NCBI GenBank assembly: GCA_964482025.1
Contig: CAYZVN010000004.1
Span: forward strand, 1-64,000
Reading direction: 5' to 3'
Length of the DNA stretch: 64,000 bases
Origin: UBA5868 sp964482025
GTDB lineage: Bacteria > Pseudomonadota > Gammaproteobacteria > Pseudomonadales > Cellvibrionaceae
Part shown: positions 32,040 through 40,295 of the stretch, piece after piece
How the letters are laid out: every line of letters begins with the position of its first letter
How positions within the stretch are numbered: position 1 is the stretch's first letter
Notes under the pieces: model-generated
Databases searched by the model: none
What the model saw: the letters and a program-made list of their open reading frames with translations, nothing else
What the model was told of the DNA's origin: nothing
Made by a program: the position numbers and the translations under genes

Positions 32040-34586
32040 ATGAAAAAAACCAAAATTCTTGTTGTCGGCAACGGTATGGTCGGACACAAATTTATCGACA
32101 ATTTACTCAGCTCACCGCGGGCCGACACATTCGATATTGTCACGTTTTCGGAAGAGCCGAGATTGGCCTATGACCGCGTGCAGCTGAGCAGCTACTTTTC
32201 CGGCTCCACTGCGGCGGACCTGATGCTCGCTTCAGAAGAGGACTATCGCCACCGAGGCGTACGCTACCTTCTCAACGAACAAGTCACGGAAATACAGCCG
32301 GACAATAATTGTGTTATCACCGCTAGCGGCAGTCGCGAAACCTATGACAAATTAGTTTTGGCTACCGGCTCCTATCCATTTGTGCCACCGCTGCCCGGTC
32401 GGGATCAGCCGCACTGTTTGGTCTATCGCACTATTGATGATCTGGAGGCGATTACCGCATCGGCGGCGGAGAGCAAAGTGGGAGTCGTCGTCGGCGGCGG
32501 CTTGCTCGGCCTTGAAGCGGCCAATGCCTTAAAAAATCTGGGTCTCGAGACTCATGTGGTGGAATTCGCACCGCGACTTATGGCCGTGCAGTTGGACGAA
32601 GGTGGCGGCTCGGTTTTGCGAACGAAAATCGAAAAGCTCGGTGTAAAAGTCCACACCGAAAAAAATACCCAGGAAATCGTTGCCGGAGAAAAGTGCCGCT
32701 ACCGGATGAATTTCGCCGACGGCAGTTATCTGGAAACCGACATGATTTTATTTTCTGCCGGTATTCGCCCGCGTGATGAACTTGCCCGTGCGGCGAATCT
32801 CAGTGTTGGCGAGCGTGGCGGAATTGTCATCAATAATTATTGCCAGACATCTGTTGCCAACATTTATGCCGTTGGCGAGTGTGCGCTGTGGAGTGGGCGC
32901 ATCTACGGCCTGGTGGCACCGGGTTATCACATGGCAAAAGTCGCGGTGTCTCATATAACCGGTGGCGCGGAACACTTTACCGGCGCCGATATGAGCACCA
33001 AGTTGAAATTACTCGGGGTGGGAGTGGCGAGTATCGGCGATGCGCACGCCCGTACGCCCGGCGCGCTCAGTTACGTCTACCAAGATGGCATTAATGAAGT
33101 TTATAAGCGCTTGGTGCTATCGCCGGATGGCAAAAAGCTGATTGGTGCGGTGCTGGTAGGTGATACCGAGATCTACGGCAATCTGTTGCAAATCTGTTTG
33201 AATGCCATGGATGTTCCAGAGGCTCCAGAGCAGCTGATCGTGCCGGCATCGGACGGCCAGCCGGCTTCCGGCCTCGGTGTCGAGGCATTGCCGGAAGCGG
33301 CGACGATTTGTTCCTGTCATGAAGTGAGCAAAGGGGCGATTTGCTGCGCGGTACGCGACGGGGCAACCACCATAGGCGCTATTAAAAGCACGACCAAAGC
33401 CGGTACCGGCTGCGGCGGCTGTGTGGCGCTCGCCACGCAGGTGATGAACAGCGAACTCGCCAAGCTGGGTGTCGAGATCAACACCAATATTTGCGAGCAC
33501 TTTCCGTTTACCCGCCAGGAGCTGTTTCATTTGGTGCGCGTGGAAAAAATTCAGACGTTCGATGCGCTGATTGAAAAGCACGGACGAGGCCTCGGTTGCG
33601 ATATCTGCAAGCCGACGGTCGCCTCAATTCTCGCCAGTTGCTGGAATCAATTCATCATGAAAAATGAATTGGCGCCGCTCCAGGACACCAATGACTATTT
33701 CATGGCCAATATGCAAAAAAATGGCACCTACTCCGTTGTGCCGAGGATTGCCGGCGGTGAAATTACTCCGGACAAGTTGATTGTGCTGGGGCAAGTTGGC
33801 AAAAAATATAACTTGTACACAAAAATTACCGGCGGCCAGCGGATTGATTTATTTGGCGCGCAGTTGGACGACCTTCCGGCAATTTGGCGCGAACTGGTGG
33901 ACGCCGGGTTTGAAACGGGCCACGCCTATGGCAAGTCCGTGCGCACCGTCAAATCGTGTGTTGGTAGCACTTGGTGCCGTTACGGCGTACTCGACAGTGT
34001 GGGCATGGCGATTGCCATTGAGGAGCGCTACAAAGGCCTGCGCGCGCCGCACAAACTGAAATTCGCGGTTTCCGGTTGCACGCGCGAATGTGCCGAAGCG
34101 CAGAGCAAAGACGTAGGCGTTATCGCCACCGAAAATGGTTGGAGTTTGTACGTGTGCGGCAACGGCGGCATGAAGCCGCGCCATGCAGATCTGTTCGTCA
34201 CCGGTCTGGATGATGCCACCTTGTTGAAGTACATCGACCGTTTTTTGATGTTCTACATTCGCACCGCCGACCGCCTCCAGCGCACCTCGGTGTGGATGGA
34301 CAATCTGGAAGGCGGTTTGAAGTACCTTAAAAGCGTCATTATTGAGGATACCTTAGGCATAGGAGCGGAGCTGGAAAGCGATATGCAAAGAGTGGTGGAG
34401 GCTTATCAATGCGAATGGAAATCCACCATTGGGGATGCGGAAAAGCTCAAGCGGTTTCGCACATTTGTTAACAGCGAGAAGCGGGACAATACAGTGGTGT
34501 TTGTTGAAGAGCGCGATCAGCTAAGGCCCGCCAACGAAGAAGAAATTGTGCGCTTTGTCGCACCCGCCGAACTGGAAACCGTGTAG
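32040..34586 (+). CDS. nirB: NADH-dependent nitrite reductase, large subunit
   Basis: Cytosolic siroheme enzyme reducing nitrite to ammonium. 848 residues. Order: FAD/NAD(P)-binding domain (VVGNGMVGHKF, GGGLLGLEAANALKNLG), NirB [2Fe-2S] BFD-like domain (ATICSCHEVSKG, TGCGGCVALATQ, GLGCDICKP), then the sulfite/nitrite reductase repeats with the siroheme-[4Fe-4S] motif KSCVGSTWCRYG and SGCTRECAEAQ. Full length. It is followed by nirD after 55 bases and preceded by cobA. No nitrate reductase is in the window, so nitrite may come from outside or from a gene elsewhere. Confidence 0.97.
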   Translation: MKKTKILVVGNGMVGHKFIDNLLSSPRADTFDIVTFSEEPRLAYDRVQLSSYFSGSTAADLMLASEEDYRHRGVRYLLNEQVTEIQPDNNCVITASGSRETYDKLVLATGSYPFVPPLPGRDQPHCLVYRTIDDLEAITASAAESKVGVVVGGGLLGLEAANALKNLGLETHVVEFAPRLMAVQLDEGGGSVLRTKIEKLGVKVHTEKNTQEIVAGEKCRYRMNFADGSYLETDMILFSAGIRPRDELARAANLSVGERGGIVINNYCQTSVANIYAVGECALWSGRIYGLVAPGYHMAKVAVSHITGGAEHFTGADMSTKLKLLGVGVASIGDAHARTPGALSYVYQDGINEVYKRLVLSPDGKKLIGAVLVGDTEIYGNLLQICLNAMDVPEAPEQLIVPASDGQPASGLGVEALPEAATICSCHEVSKGAICCAVRDGATTIGAIKSTTKAGTGCGGCVALATQVMNSELAKLGVEINTNICEHFPFTRQELFHLVRVEKIQTFDALIEKHGRGLGCDICKPTVASILASCWNQFIMKNELAPLQDTNDYFMANMQKNGTYSVVPRIAGGEITPDKLIVLGQVGKKYNLYTKITGGQRIDLFGAQLDDLPAIWRELVDAGFETGHAYGKSVRTVKSCVGSTWCRYGVLDSVGMAIAIEERYKGLRAPHKLKFAVSGCTRECAEAQSKDVGVIATENGWSLYVCGNGGMKPRHADLFVTGLDDATLLKYIDRFLMFYIRTADRLQRTSVWMDNLEGGLKYLKSVIIEDTLGIGAELESDMQRVVEAYQCEWKSTIGDAEKLKRFRTFVNSEKRDNTVVFVEERDQLRPANEEEIVRFVAPAELETV

Positions 34587-34641
34587 CGCGCTGCGGGGAT
34601 ATCACCAGATACTGAAACAGAACGTGTTGTCGGAGCGATTT

Positions 34642-34980
34642 ATGAATGCTGTAGAACTGCGAGAAAACTGGGTGGATGTGTGCGACGCGCACGAGCTGTT
34701 ACCCGAGCTGGGTATGCGCGCGCTGGTCGACGGTGAGCAGGTTGCGATTTATCGTGTGCGCGAAGCGCTCTATGCGATAAGTGCAATCGATCCCTTTAGC
34801 AAAGCGGCGGTGCTGTCGCGCGGAATTGTTGGCGATCTAAAAGGCCAGCTGGTGGTGGCATCGCCGATTTATAAGCAACACTTTAATCTGCGTACCGGCG
34901 CCTGCTTGGAGGACGATTCGGTGTGCCTAAAAACCTATCCAGTGCGAGAAACCCACGGCCGCATTCAGATTGGCGTTTGA
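34642..34980 (+). CDS. nirD: NADH-dependent nitrite reductase, small subunit
   Basis: A 112-residue Rieske-like NirD fold (WVDVCDAHELLPELGMRALVDG, YRVREALYAISAIDPFSKAAVLSRG, PIYKQHFNLRTG). The Rieske cysteines and histidines are absent, as is normal for enterobacterial-type NirD. GGAG precedes the ATG at 34642; the longer upstream frame is a shadow of the nirB end. It completes the cobA-nirB-nirD operon. Confidence 0.95.
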   Translation: MNAVELRENWVDVCDAHELLPELGMRALVDGEQVAIYRVREALYAISAIDPFSKAAVLSRGIVGDLKGQLVVASPIYKQHFNLRTGACLEDDSVCLKTYPVRETHGRIQIGV

Positions 34981-35023
34981 TCATTACCCCCTCCTTTGAT
35001 GGCAGATTCCTCTGCACTCGTTA

Positions 35024-35046
35024 GGCGGCGCGAGCCGCCATTTTTT
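35024..35046 (+). terminator. Rho-independent terminator of cobA-nirBD
   Basis: GGCGGC-GCGA-GCCGCC stem-loop followed by ATTTTTT, 43 bases after the nirD stop. Confidence 0.93.
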
Positions 35047-35170
35047 CGCCACAATTCTGAATCCACTTCACCCTCTGAAGTCCTCACCCGGCGCACCTGG
35101 GGGATCTGTGTTATAACTATTGGAACTTACCGGCCCCGGTCGCAGACTTTGTGGCCCTTTATCCATGGGG

Positions 35171-35187
35171 GAACCTGCAGCAGGTTC
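35171..35187. promoter_or_regulatory. 17-bp perfect palindrome upstream of the REC-TM gene
   Basis: GAACCTGC-A-GCAGGTTC is a perfect inverted repeat in the otherwise gene-free stretch 35047-35319. A TATAAC (35113-35118) is a plausible -10 about 55 bases before it. The symmetry and position in a leader suggest an operator or mRNA hairpin controlling the gene at 35320. Confidence 0.4.
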
Positions 35188-35319
35188 AGGTTACTAACCG
35201 GAATAAAACAAGCTGGGTGCGGCCCGGCTGTCATGTGAATCATCATTCATCCATTGCAGATGGTCTGCTGCCTTCGGCACTCCTGGGGCAGGAGAACGCG
35301 ACAAGAATAAGGAACTGGT

Positions 35320-36750
35320 ATGGCCCGGCGGCGTGCTCTTATCGTCGATGACTCCAAAACGGCACAAGTGCGTTTGCGCAAAATGCTGGAACGCTTTGAC
35401 CTGGAAGTCGATACCGTACTCTCTGCCGAAGAAGCGCTCGGCTATCTCTCCTATCGCCAGCCCGCCGTTATCTTCCTCGACCATCACATGGAAGGCATGG
35501 ACGGCCTGGAAGCACTTAAAATCATCAAGTCCAACCCCGCCACTGCGTTGATCCCGGTGATCATGTATACCTCCGAGCAGGGCGACGTCTATGTCGGTCA
35601 AGCCCGCGCGCTGGGCGCCATCGATATTCTCGGTAAAGAGGTGATCAAGCAGGCGAGCCTAGAAAAGGTGCTCGGCAGTTTGGGCATTGCGGCAAAGGGT
35701 GCCGAAGACGCGGCGACCCGGTCGACAGAGCCGGTATTGACGGATGTGATTGAAGACGGCCCTATCGTCCGACCGCCGCTCACCTCTTTCGACGAGGTGG
35801 ACGAACCTGCTGAAACATCGCCGAGCGATCTCGATCAAGTGCAAAAGCAAATCAGCAGGCTGTTCGAGCTTCACATCGCCAAGGTGCGCCAGGAAATCGA
35901 AGATAGCACCAAATTCCTGCTGCGCCGCTTGGCTAGAGAAGCTCAGGATAAAAGCCGTGTGACCAGTCGCGCCGTGCCGGCTGCTGCCGGTGATCGCCCG
36001 GAGGAGCCGGTCGCGCCAGAGCCCTTTGTGGTGGAGACGCCAGAGGAGCGATCCAGCGTCTCATCCATCTTCCTCGGCATTATTCTGATCGGCATTGCCT
36101 TCCTGGGTTATCACCTCTATATCAACAATCGCCACCAGGAATTACTCGCCACGCGCTACGATGAGCTGATCGACCGAACCCGGGCGCAGGAGGAGTTGAT
36201 TAACCGCTTGTTTGGGAAGATGAGTGATAGCGCCGACAATCGCATGAGCGCGACCGCCTACGCCGACCGCCAGGTTTTACTCGACGCGCTGAGCTGGGCG
36301 GTGAACGTTAATACCCAGGTCGCCTTTGGTGAAACACCGCTCGGTGACCAACGCATTTATATGCTCGGTGAATTACTTGCTTTGTTAAAAGCGGCAAACT
36401 TTAATGGCGCTGTCTTCTTGGATATCCACTTGGGCAACTTTTGTGTGGTGGAAGATCCCAGCGGCAATTTTATTTTGCCCGAGCCCGAGAGCAACCTTGA
36501 GGATTGTGTATTTCTCGCCGACCGAGTGCCGGAAGTGGCAGTCAATAATCAGGTGTCGGTAGGCTTCCTAAATTATTTGCATAGCGCACCTATCTTGATG
36601 GAGGGCAATATTGAAGTGGAGTTGTCCTCCCACGCCTATTCGATACCGCGTTATACCTATCCGCCGGTGAGTACCGCCGTGAGTGCGGGCGAGTGGAATG
36701 CGGTCGCGCATAAAAACAACCGAATTTCGGTATCCTTTTCTGCGAACTGA
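35320..36750 (+). CDS. Membrane-anchored response regulator with periplasmic C-terminal domain
   Basis: A 476-residue protein. Residues 1-122 are a receiver (REC) domain with intact acid pair (Asp10, Asp11), phosphoacceptor Asp54 (IFLDHHMEG), Thr84 (MYTSEQ) and Lys106. Residues about 165-215 are a charged coiled coil, then a Pro/Glu-rich linker, a single membrane helix about 249-268 (SIFLGIILIGIAFLGYHLYI), a short helix (QELLATRYDEL), and a periplasmic beta-rich region 310-476 with one Cys pair (FCVVED, EDCVFLADRV). No DNA-binding or enzyme domain is present. The kinase is not encoded next door. The architecture is unusual because REC domains are normally cytosolic outputs. The C-terminal domain is not recognised. 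Confidence 0.8.
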   Translation: MARRRALIVDDSKTAQVRLRKMLERFDLEVDTVLSAEEALGYLSYRQPAVIFLDHHMEGMDGLEALKIIKSNPATALIPVIMYTSEQGDVYVGQARALGAIDILGKEVIKQASLEKVLGSLGIAAKGAEDAATRSTEPVLTDVIEDGPIVRPPLTSFDEVDEPAETSPSDLDQVQKQISRLFELHIAKVRQEIEDSTKFLLRRLAREAQDKSRVTSRAVPAAAGDRPEEPVAPEPFVVETPEERSSVSSIFLGIILIGIAFLGYHLYINNRHQELLATRYDELIDRTRAQEELINRLFGKMSDSADNRMSATAYADRQVLLDALSWAVNVNTQVAFGETPLGDQRIYMLGELLALLKAANFNGAVFLDIHLGNFCVVEDPSGNFILPEPESNLEDCVFLADRVPEVAVNNQVSVGFLNYLHSAPILMEGNIEVELSSHAYSIPRYTYPPVSTAVSAGEWNAVAHKNNRISVSFSAN

Positions 36751-36917
36751 TTCTGCGAACTGAGTTACAGGTGGCGGGCGACTCCGCCATCTGTTCATAA
36801 GTGTTTGCCAGGTTTTAGTGTCGCTGAGTCCTCAATTTGCGCGAAAGTGTTTGCTGTGTTCTATTGATTCCGGCAACATGGCGCCCCATCAAAAATTCCC
36901 CTTCGAACCTTATCCGC

Positions 36918-38648
36918 ATGGCACGCAAGATTGGCTTTGTGCATATCTCCTGTCTGCTAGTGGCGCTCGCGTTAGCTCGCGAGTGCCGGGCAATATCGTT
37001 TCTGTCGTTTGACGCCGACTCCATGGCACTGGGCGGCGCTGGCGCGGTTACAGGTGTGGGCGGCGACCGGCCCTATTTAAATCCTGCTGTGATCGATGAT
37101 GACCGTACCTGGGGTATGTTTGATATGTATTTGGGTGCGCGGGTGATCGATCGGCAGAAGTTTATCCAGACCTTTGATGAGATCGAAGAGAATTTCGAAA
37201 GCCTGCAGCTGGAGAAAAAATTTAAGGGCGCCCGCAAAGCGTTTCGCGGCGGTAATTTAGATCCCGAGATTTTGCGCGATCTAGGTGAAGCGGCGCATCA
37301 GGTATTGGATGAAGTCGTCAAGCTGCCCGACCGCTATATCCGCGTTGCCGCTTCTGGCGGGGCCCATGTGTTGGCGAAGCATCAAGCGGTTGCAGTGGGA
37401 GTGTTTGTCCATCGCCATCAGGTATTGAGCGGCGTGGTGCGGAATGATCCGGAGGATCTCCGCCGCATCGCCCAGCTCGCCGATACCGCGTTTGCTTTGG
37501 CCGATACGTTGGAGAGCTCCCAGCGTCTTGAGGAGCGCTATCGCGCCGTCGACTGGCCGGCCATCGAAGATCGAATACGGGAATCCTTGGGCAGCGGCAG
37601 GGTGGATGAGCAGCTGCTCAATTATCAGCAGCTGGCGGGTGTTCAACCCTTAATTGATGGAATCGAGCACTACGCCCGCGAGGTGAAAATGGCGGGAGAG
37701 GCGCTGGATACCCACCGCCTGGAGCGCCTAGCACGCCAAGTAAACTGGCGGGAAATTCAAGGCTTGGTTCAGCAATCTCTGGATAGCTGGGAGCTGCATG
37801 AACAGTTGCGCGACCCGCGGGAAATCCCCGGCATTCAGGCCTTGCTCGATGGCATCCGCGACCTGGGCGATAAACTGCAGGGGCTTAATCATCACGTGGA
37901 TTTGCAAGCGCTGGCCGGGTTTCTTCTGGATGAAGGCAGTGCGCAGGAGTTTGAGGATTTAGAGCTTACAGATGTGGATTTGCGCCAATTTCTGCGCTAC
38001 GACATTCCCGATGAGATCAACAGTCAGATTATTTATTCGGGTGCGGATGTGGTGGAGACCGCGCTCACTTTTGCCGTAATGCCCGCCGCGCTGCCGGGGC
38101 TGTCGGTGGGCGCCAATGTTAAACAGCTGGATTTCTCCACTATTGCTTATGTACAGCGCGTCGATGAGTTTGAGTGGAGTGAATATAAGCTGGAATATAC
38201 CCGCTTGGATTATCGCTTTTGGAACCTCGATTTGGGCGTGACCTATAAAACCGAACACAACTGGTCGTTTGGTTTAGCGGTAAAAAATATCCTGCGCAAG
38301 GAGCTGGAAAACCGTTTTGGCGACACCATCATTTTGCGGCCCATCGCACGGGCCGGCGTCGCGTTTGGCAATGATGATGTCATGCTCGCGCTGGATGTTG
38401 ACCTTACACGAAATGAAACTTTGGGCTTTGATGTGGATCGGCGCTACATCAGCATGGGTTCGCAATTTCGTCTTTGGAACCACCAATATATTCGCCTGGG
38501 CTATCGCTACAATACGGTCGACCGCACCGGTTTACCGGCACTGGGGCTGGGTGCGGCCTTCCGATACGGCAGCTTTGATATTGCCGCCACCTACTCCGAA
38601 AAACACTCCGAAGCGGGCTTGGCCCTGCAGCTTGGCTTTCAGTATTAA
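36918..38648 (+). CDS. TraF_2-like outer-membrane beta-barrel protein
   Basis: A 576-residue exported protein that annotation pipelines usually call conjugal transfer protein TraF (TraF_2 family), although nothing around it suggests conjugation. ATG at 36918 is followed by a basic n-region and a hydrophobic stretch ending near ARECRAISF; an earlier start at 36837 is less likely. The N-terminal SFDADSMALGGAGAVTGVGGDRPYLNPA and the C-terminal strands (LGVTYKTEHNW, AFRYGSFDIAATYSEKHS, ending in LGFQY with a terminal aromatic) fit a FadL/OmpP1-like barrel. A long helical insert holds an exact 64-residue duplication, described separately. Confidence 0.75.
   Translation: MARKIGFVHISCLLVALALARECRAISFLSFDADSMALGGAGAVTGVGGDRPYLNPAVIDDDRTWGMFDMYLGARVIDRQKFIQTFDEIEENFESLQLEKKFKGARKAFRGGNLDPEILRDLGEAAHQVLDEVVKLPDRYIRVAASGGAHVLAKHQAVAVGVFVHRHQVLSGVVRNDPEDLRRIAQLADTAFALADTLESSQRLEERYRAVDWPAIEDRIRESLGSGRVDEQLLNYQQLAGVQPLIDGIEHYAREVKMAGEALDTHRLERLARQVNWREIQGLVQQSLDSWELHEQLRDPREIPGIQALLDGIRDLGDKLQGLNHHVDLQALAGFLLDEGSAQEFEDLELTDVDLRQFLRYDIPDEINSQIIYSGADVVETALTFAVMPAALPGLSVGANVKQLDFSTIAYVQRVDEFEWSEYKLEYTRLDYRFWNLDLGVTYKTEHNWSFGLAVKNILRKELENRFGDTIILRPIARAGVAFGNDDVMLALDVDLTRNETLGFDVDRRYISMGSQFRLWNHQYIRLGYRYNTVDRTGLPALGLGAAFRYGSFDIAATYSEKHSEAGLALQLGFQY
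37527..37892 (+). repeat. Ungapped 64-residue tandem duplication inside the TraF_2-like gene
   Basis: Residues from the unit beginning LEERYRAVDWPAIEDRI (37527) align without gaps to the unit beginning LERLARQVNWREIQGLV (37719), an offset of exactly 192 bases. Shared positions include Trp, Ile, SL, EQL, Gly-x-Gln and LxDGI. The DNA is strongly diverged, so the duplication is old. Confidence 0.75.
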
Positions 38649-38674
38649 GCGCTCTCTAAATCCGTCCCTTAAAA

Positions 38675-39514
38675 TCACCAGGGCAGCCACTGTTGGGGAA
38701 TCTGCCCGCGCTGAATTAACGACGCTACGTCCATACTCACCGCGACGCCGGCATGCACAAAAAAACCGCCCCAAATAGAGCGCGAGCGCAGTGCGAGCAT
38801 GCCGAGAAATAGCCCGAAAAAGATGGCGCCTGTGGCTTCCAGCCAGGGCTTGGGGAAGTGAATCATTAAATAGGGCACCACCATAATCCAAATCGCCGCC
38901 GATCCATAATGTGGTCGCAAAGATTGGACAATATAACCACGGTAAAAAAACTCCAGACAGGCGAACTGTAAAAGGTACAGAAACTCCCAAGCCAAAAAGT
39001 CCAACCAACTGCGCCCGGAGAGGCCGTAAAAAGGGTAGTGATTAACAAAATCATCGCGAAAGCTGACGAGCACCACCATTACCAAAATGAGACTGAGCAG
39101 CAGCGCGTAACCGCGCCAGTGTTTGTGGGTCTCGCCCCACCGCCAACCGTAGTCGATTAATTTTTGTTGAAAGAAAACGCGCAGAACAATTGCCGGTATG
39201 ACGACGTAAGTAATTACATGCCAGCCGCTCCACCAGGCATAGCGAGCCAATTCGCCGAAGCCGCTGCGGTGCAATTTTTCTAACCAATAATGCGGTGCGT
39301 GGCCTTGCCAACTCGCCAACTGCTCGAGTATCACGTTCATTACCAGCGAGTTTTTCATGTAGTTCAGCAACAGGAGGGCGACGCAGGTGCTGAACAAGAC
39401 AATTAACGTGGTGCGCGACCCAGAGGCGCGGTCTGCGGTGTGGGACGGTGGCTCGCGGTCAATGTCATCGAGAACTCTAAATACGGTAAGCGGGTTTAGA
39501 TAGGTTGGCAGCAT
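38675..39514 (-). CDS. CPBP family intramembrane metalloprotease
   Basis: A 279-residue membrane protein with six to eight hydrophobic segments. CPBP/Rce1 motifs: CLEFFYRGYIV (the usual EExxxR is LEFFYR here, one Glu lost), HFPKPWLEATGAIFFGLFLG and HAGVAVSMD with the conserved His. Members prenyl-process proteins in eukaryotes; bacterial roles include bacteriocin immunity and envelope control, but no substrate can be named. It lies convergent to the TraF_2-like gene and 10 bases past the TauE gene on the same strand. Confidence 0.85.
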   Translation of the reverse strand: MLPTYLNPLTVFRVLDDIDREPPSHTADRASGSRTTLIVLFSTCVALLLLNYMKNSLVMNVILEQLASWQGHAPHYWLEKLHRSGFGELARYAWWSGWHVITYVVIPAIVLRVFFQQKLIDYGWRWGETHKHWRGYALLLSLILVMVVLVSFRDDFVNHYPFYGLSGRSWLDFLAWEFLYLLQFACLEFFYRGYIVQSLRPHYGSAAIWIMVVPYLMIHFPKPWLEATGAIFFGLFLGMLALRSRSIWGGFFVHAGVAVSMDVASLIQRGQIPQQWLPW

Positions 39515-39524
39515 GTCATTCTCG

Positions 39525-40295
39525 TTATCGTAAAGCGGTTGTTATCAGCGAAAGGCCAGACAAGATGGTGACGACTTCGAACACCCTTTTGATCAGTGGA
39601 TTGCCTTTTTGGATAGCCAAATGCGCGCCCCAAAAGCCGCCGAGCAATGAGCCCAATAGCAGCATCGGCAGCCATGACCATTGCGGTGGCGTCAGTAATG
39701 TCAAAGTTAAGGCACCAGTACCATTCCAAAACAAGCCCACGAGGATCATGGTGTAAGCCGTGGCACGCTTGTAATCAAGGCCGAACCAACTGATCAGCAG
39801 CAGTGTGACGAACAAGCCGGTGCCGGAGGTCAGTGAGCCATTGAGAAAGCCTAACGCAAACAACCAGATCCCGCCGAGTACCATGCCCCGCCAATCGCGA
39901 TTGCGCGGCTGCCAGTGTTGACCGAGATTCTTTTTGATAATGGAGTAAACGCCTAAGCCTATGGTGAGCGCGCCCAATGCAATCCGCGCCCAGTTTTCCG
40001 GCAACTCCAACACCGTGCGCGCACCCAATACCACTCCCGGCAGTCCACAAGCCAAAATAAAAAAAGCAAATAACAGCTCTAAATGTCCCTCTTTGCCGTG
40101 CTTTAAGCTGGCGCCTACCCCCAGCGCAACGGTGGCGATTTTGTGGGTGGCAAGAGCGGTGGCAAAAGGTAAACCGAGAAAAATCAACGCCGGCAACTGA
40201 ATAAGTCCAGCACCGCCGCCAGCCAAAGACGACAGAAGATTTGCCGCCAGCGACACCAGCAACAACAAAAAATGTTCGATTAAGAAGTCCGACAC
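39525..40295 (-). CDS. Sulfite exporter TauE/SafE family membrane protein
   Basis: TSUP-family permease of about 256 residues with eight helices. Family hallmarks: LLSSLAGGGAGLIQLPALIFLGLP and the second-half repeat LGFLNGSLTSGTGLFVTLLLI. Substrates of the family include sulfite, sulfoacetate and other small sulfur-containing anions; no substrate is indicated here. GTG at 40295 with AGGA upstream is chosen; the start overlaps the end of the glycosyltransferase-like gene by 16 bases, so coupled translation is likely. An ATG-less longer frame to 40334 is possible. Confidence 0.85.
   Translation of the reverse strand: MSDFLIEHFLLLLVSLAANLLSSLAGGGAGLIQLPALIFLGLPFATALATHKIATVALGVGASLKHGKEGHLELLFAFFILACGLPGVVLGARTVLELPENWARIALGALTIGLGVYSIIKKNLGQHWQPRNRDWRGMVLGGIWLFALGFLNGSLTSGTGLFVTLLLISWFGLDYKRATAYTMILVGLFWNGTGALTLTLLTPPQWSWLPMLLLGSLLGGFWGAHLAIQKGNPLIKRVFEVVTILSGLSLITTALR

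Noticed and set aside
36918..38648. Conjugation locus based on the TraF-family name
   Set aside because: No relaxase, coupling protein or other Tra genes in the window; the name is a family label only.
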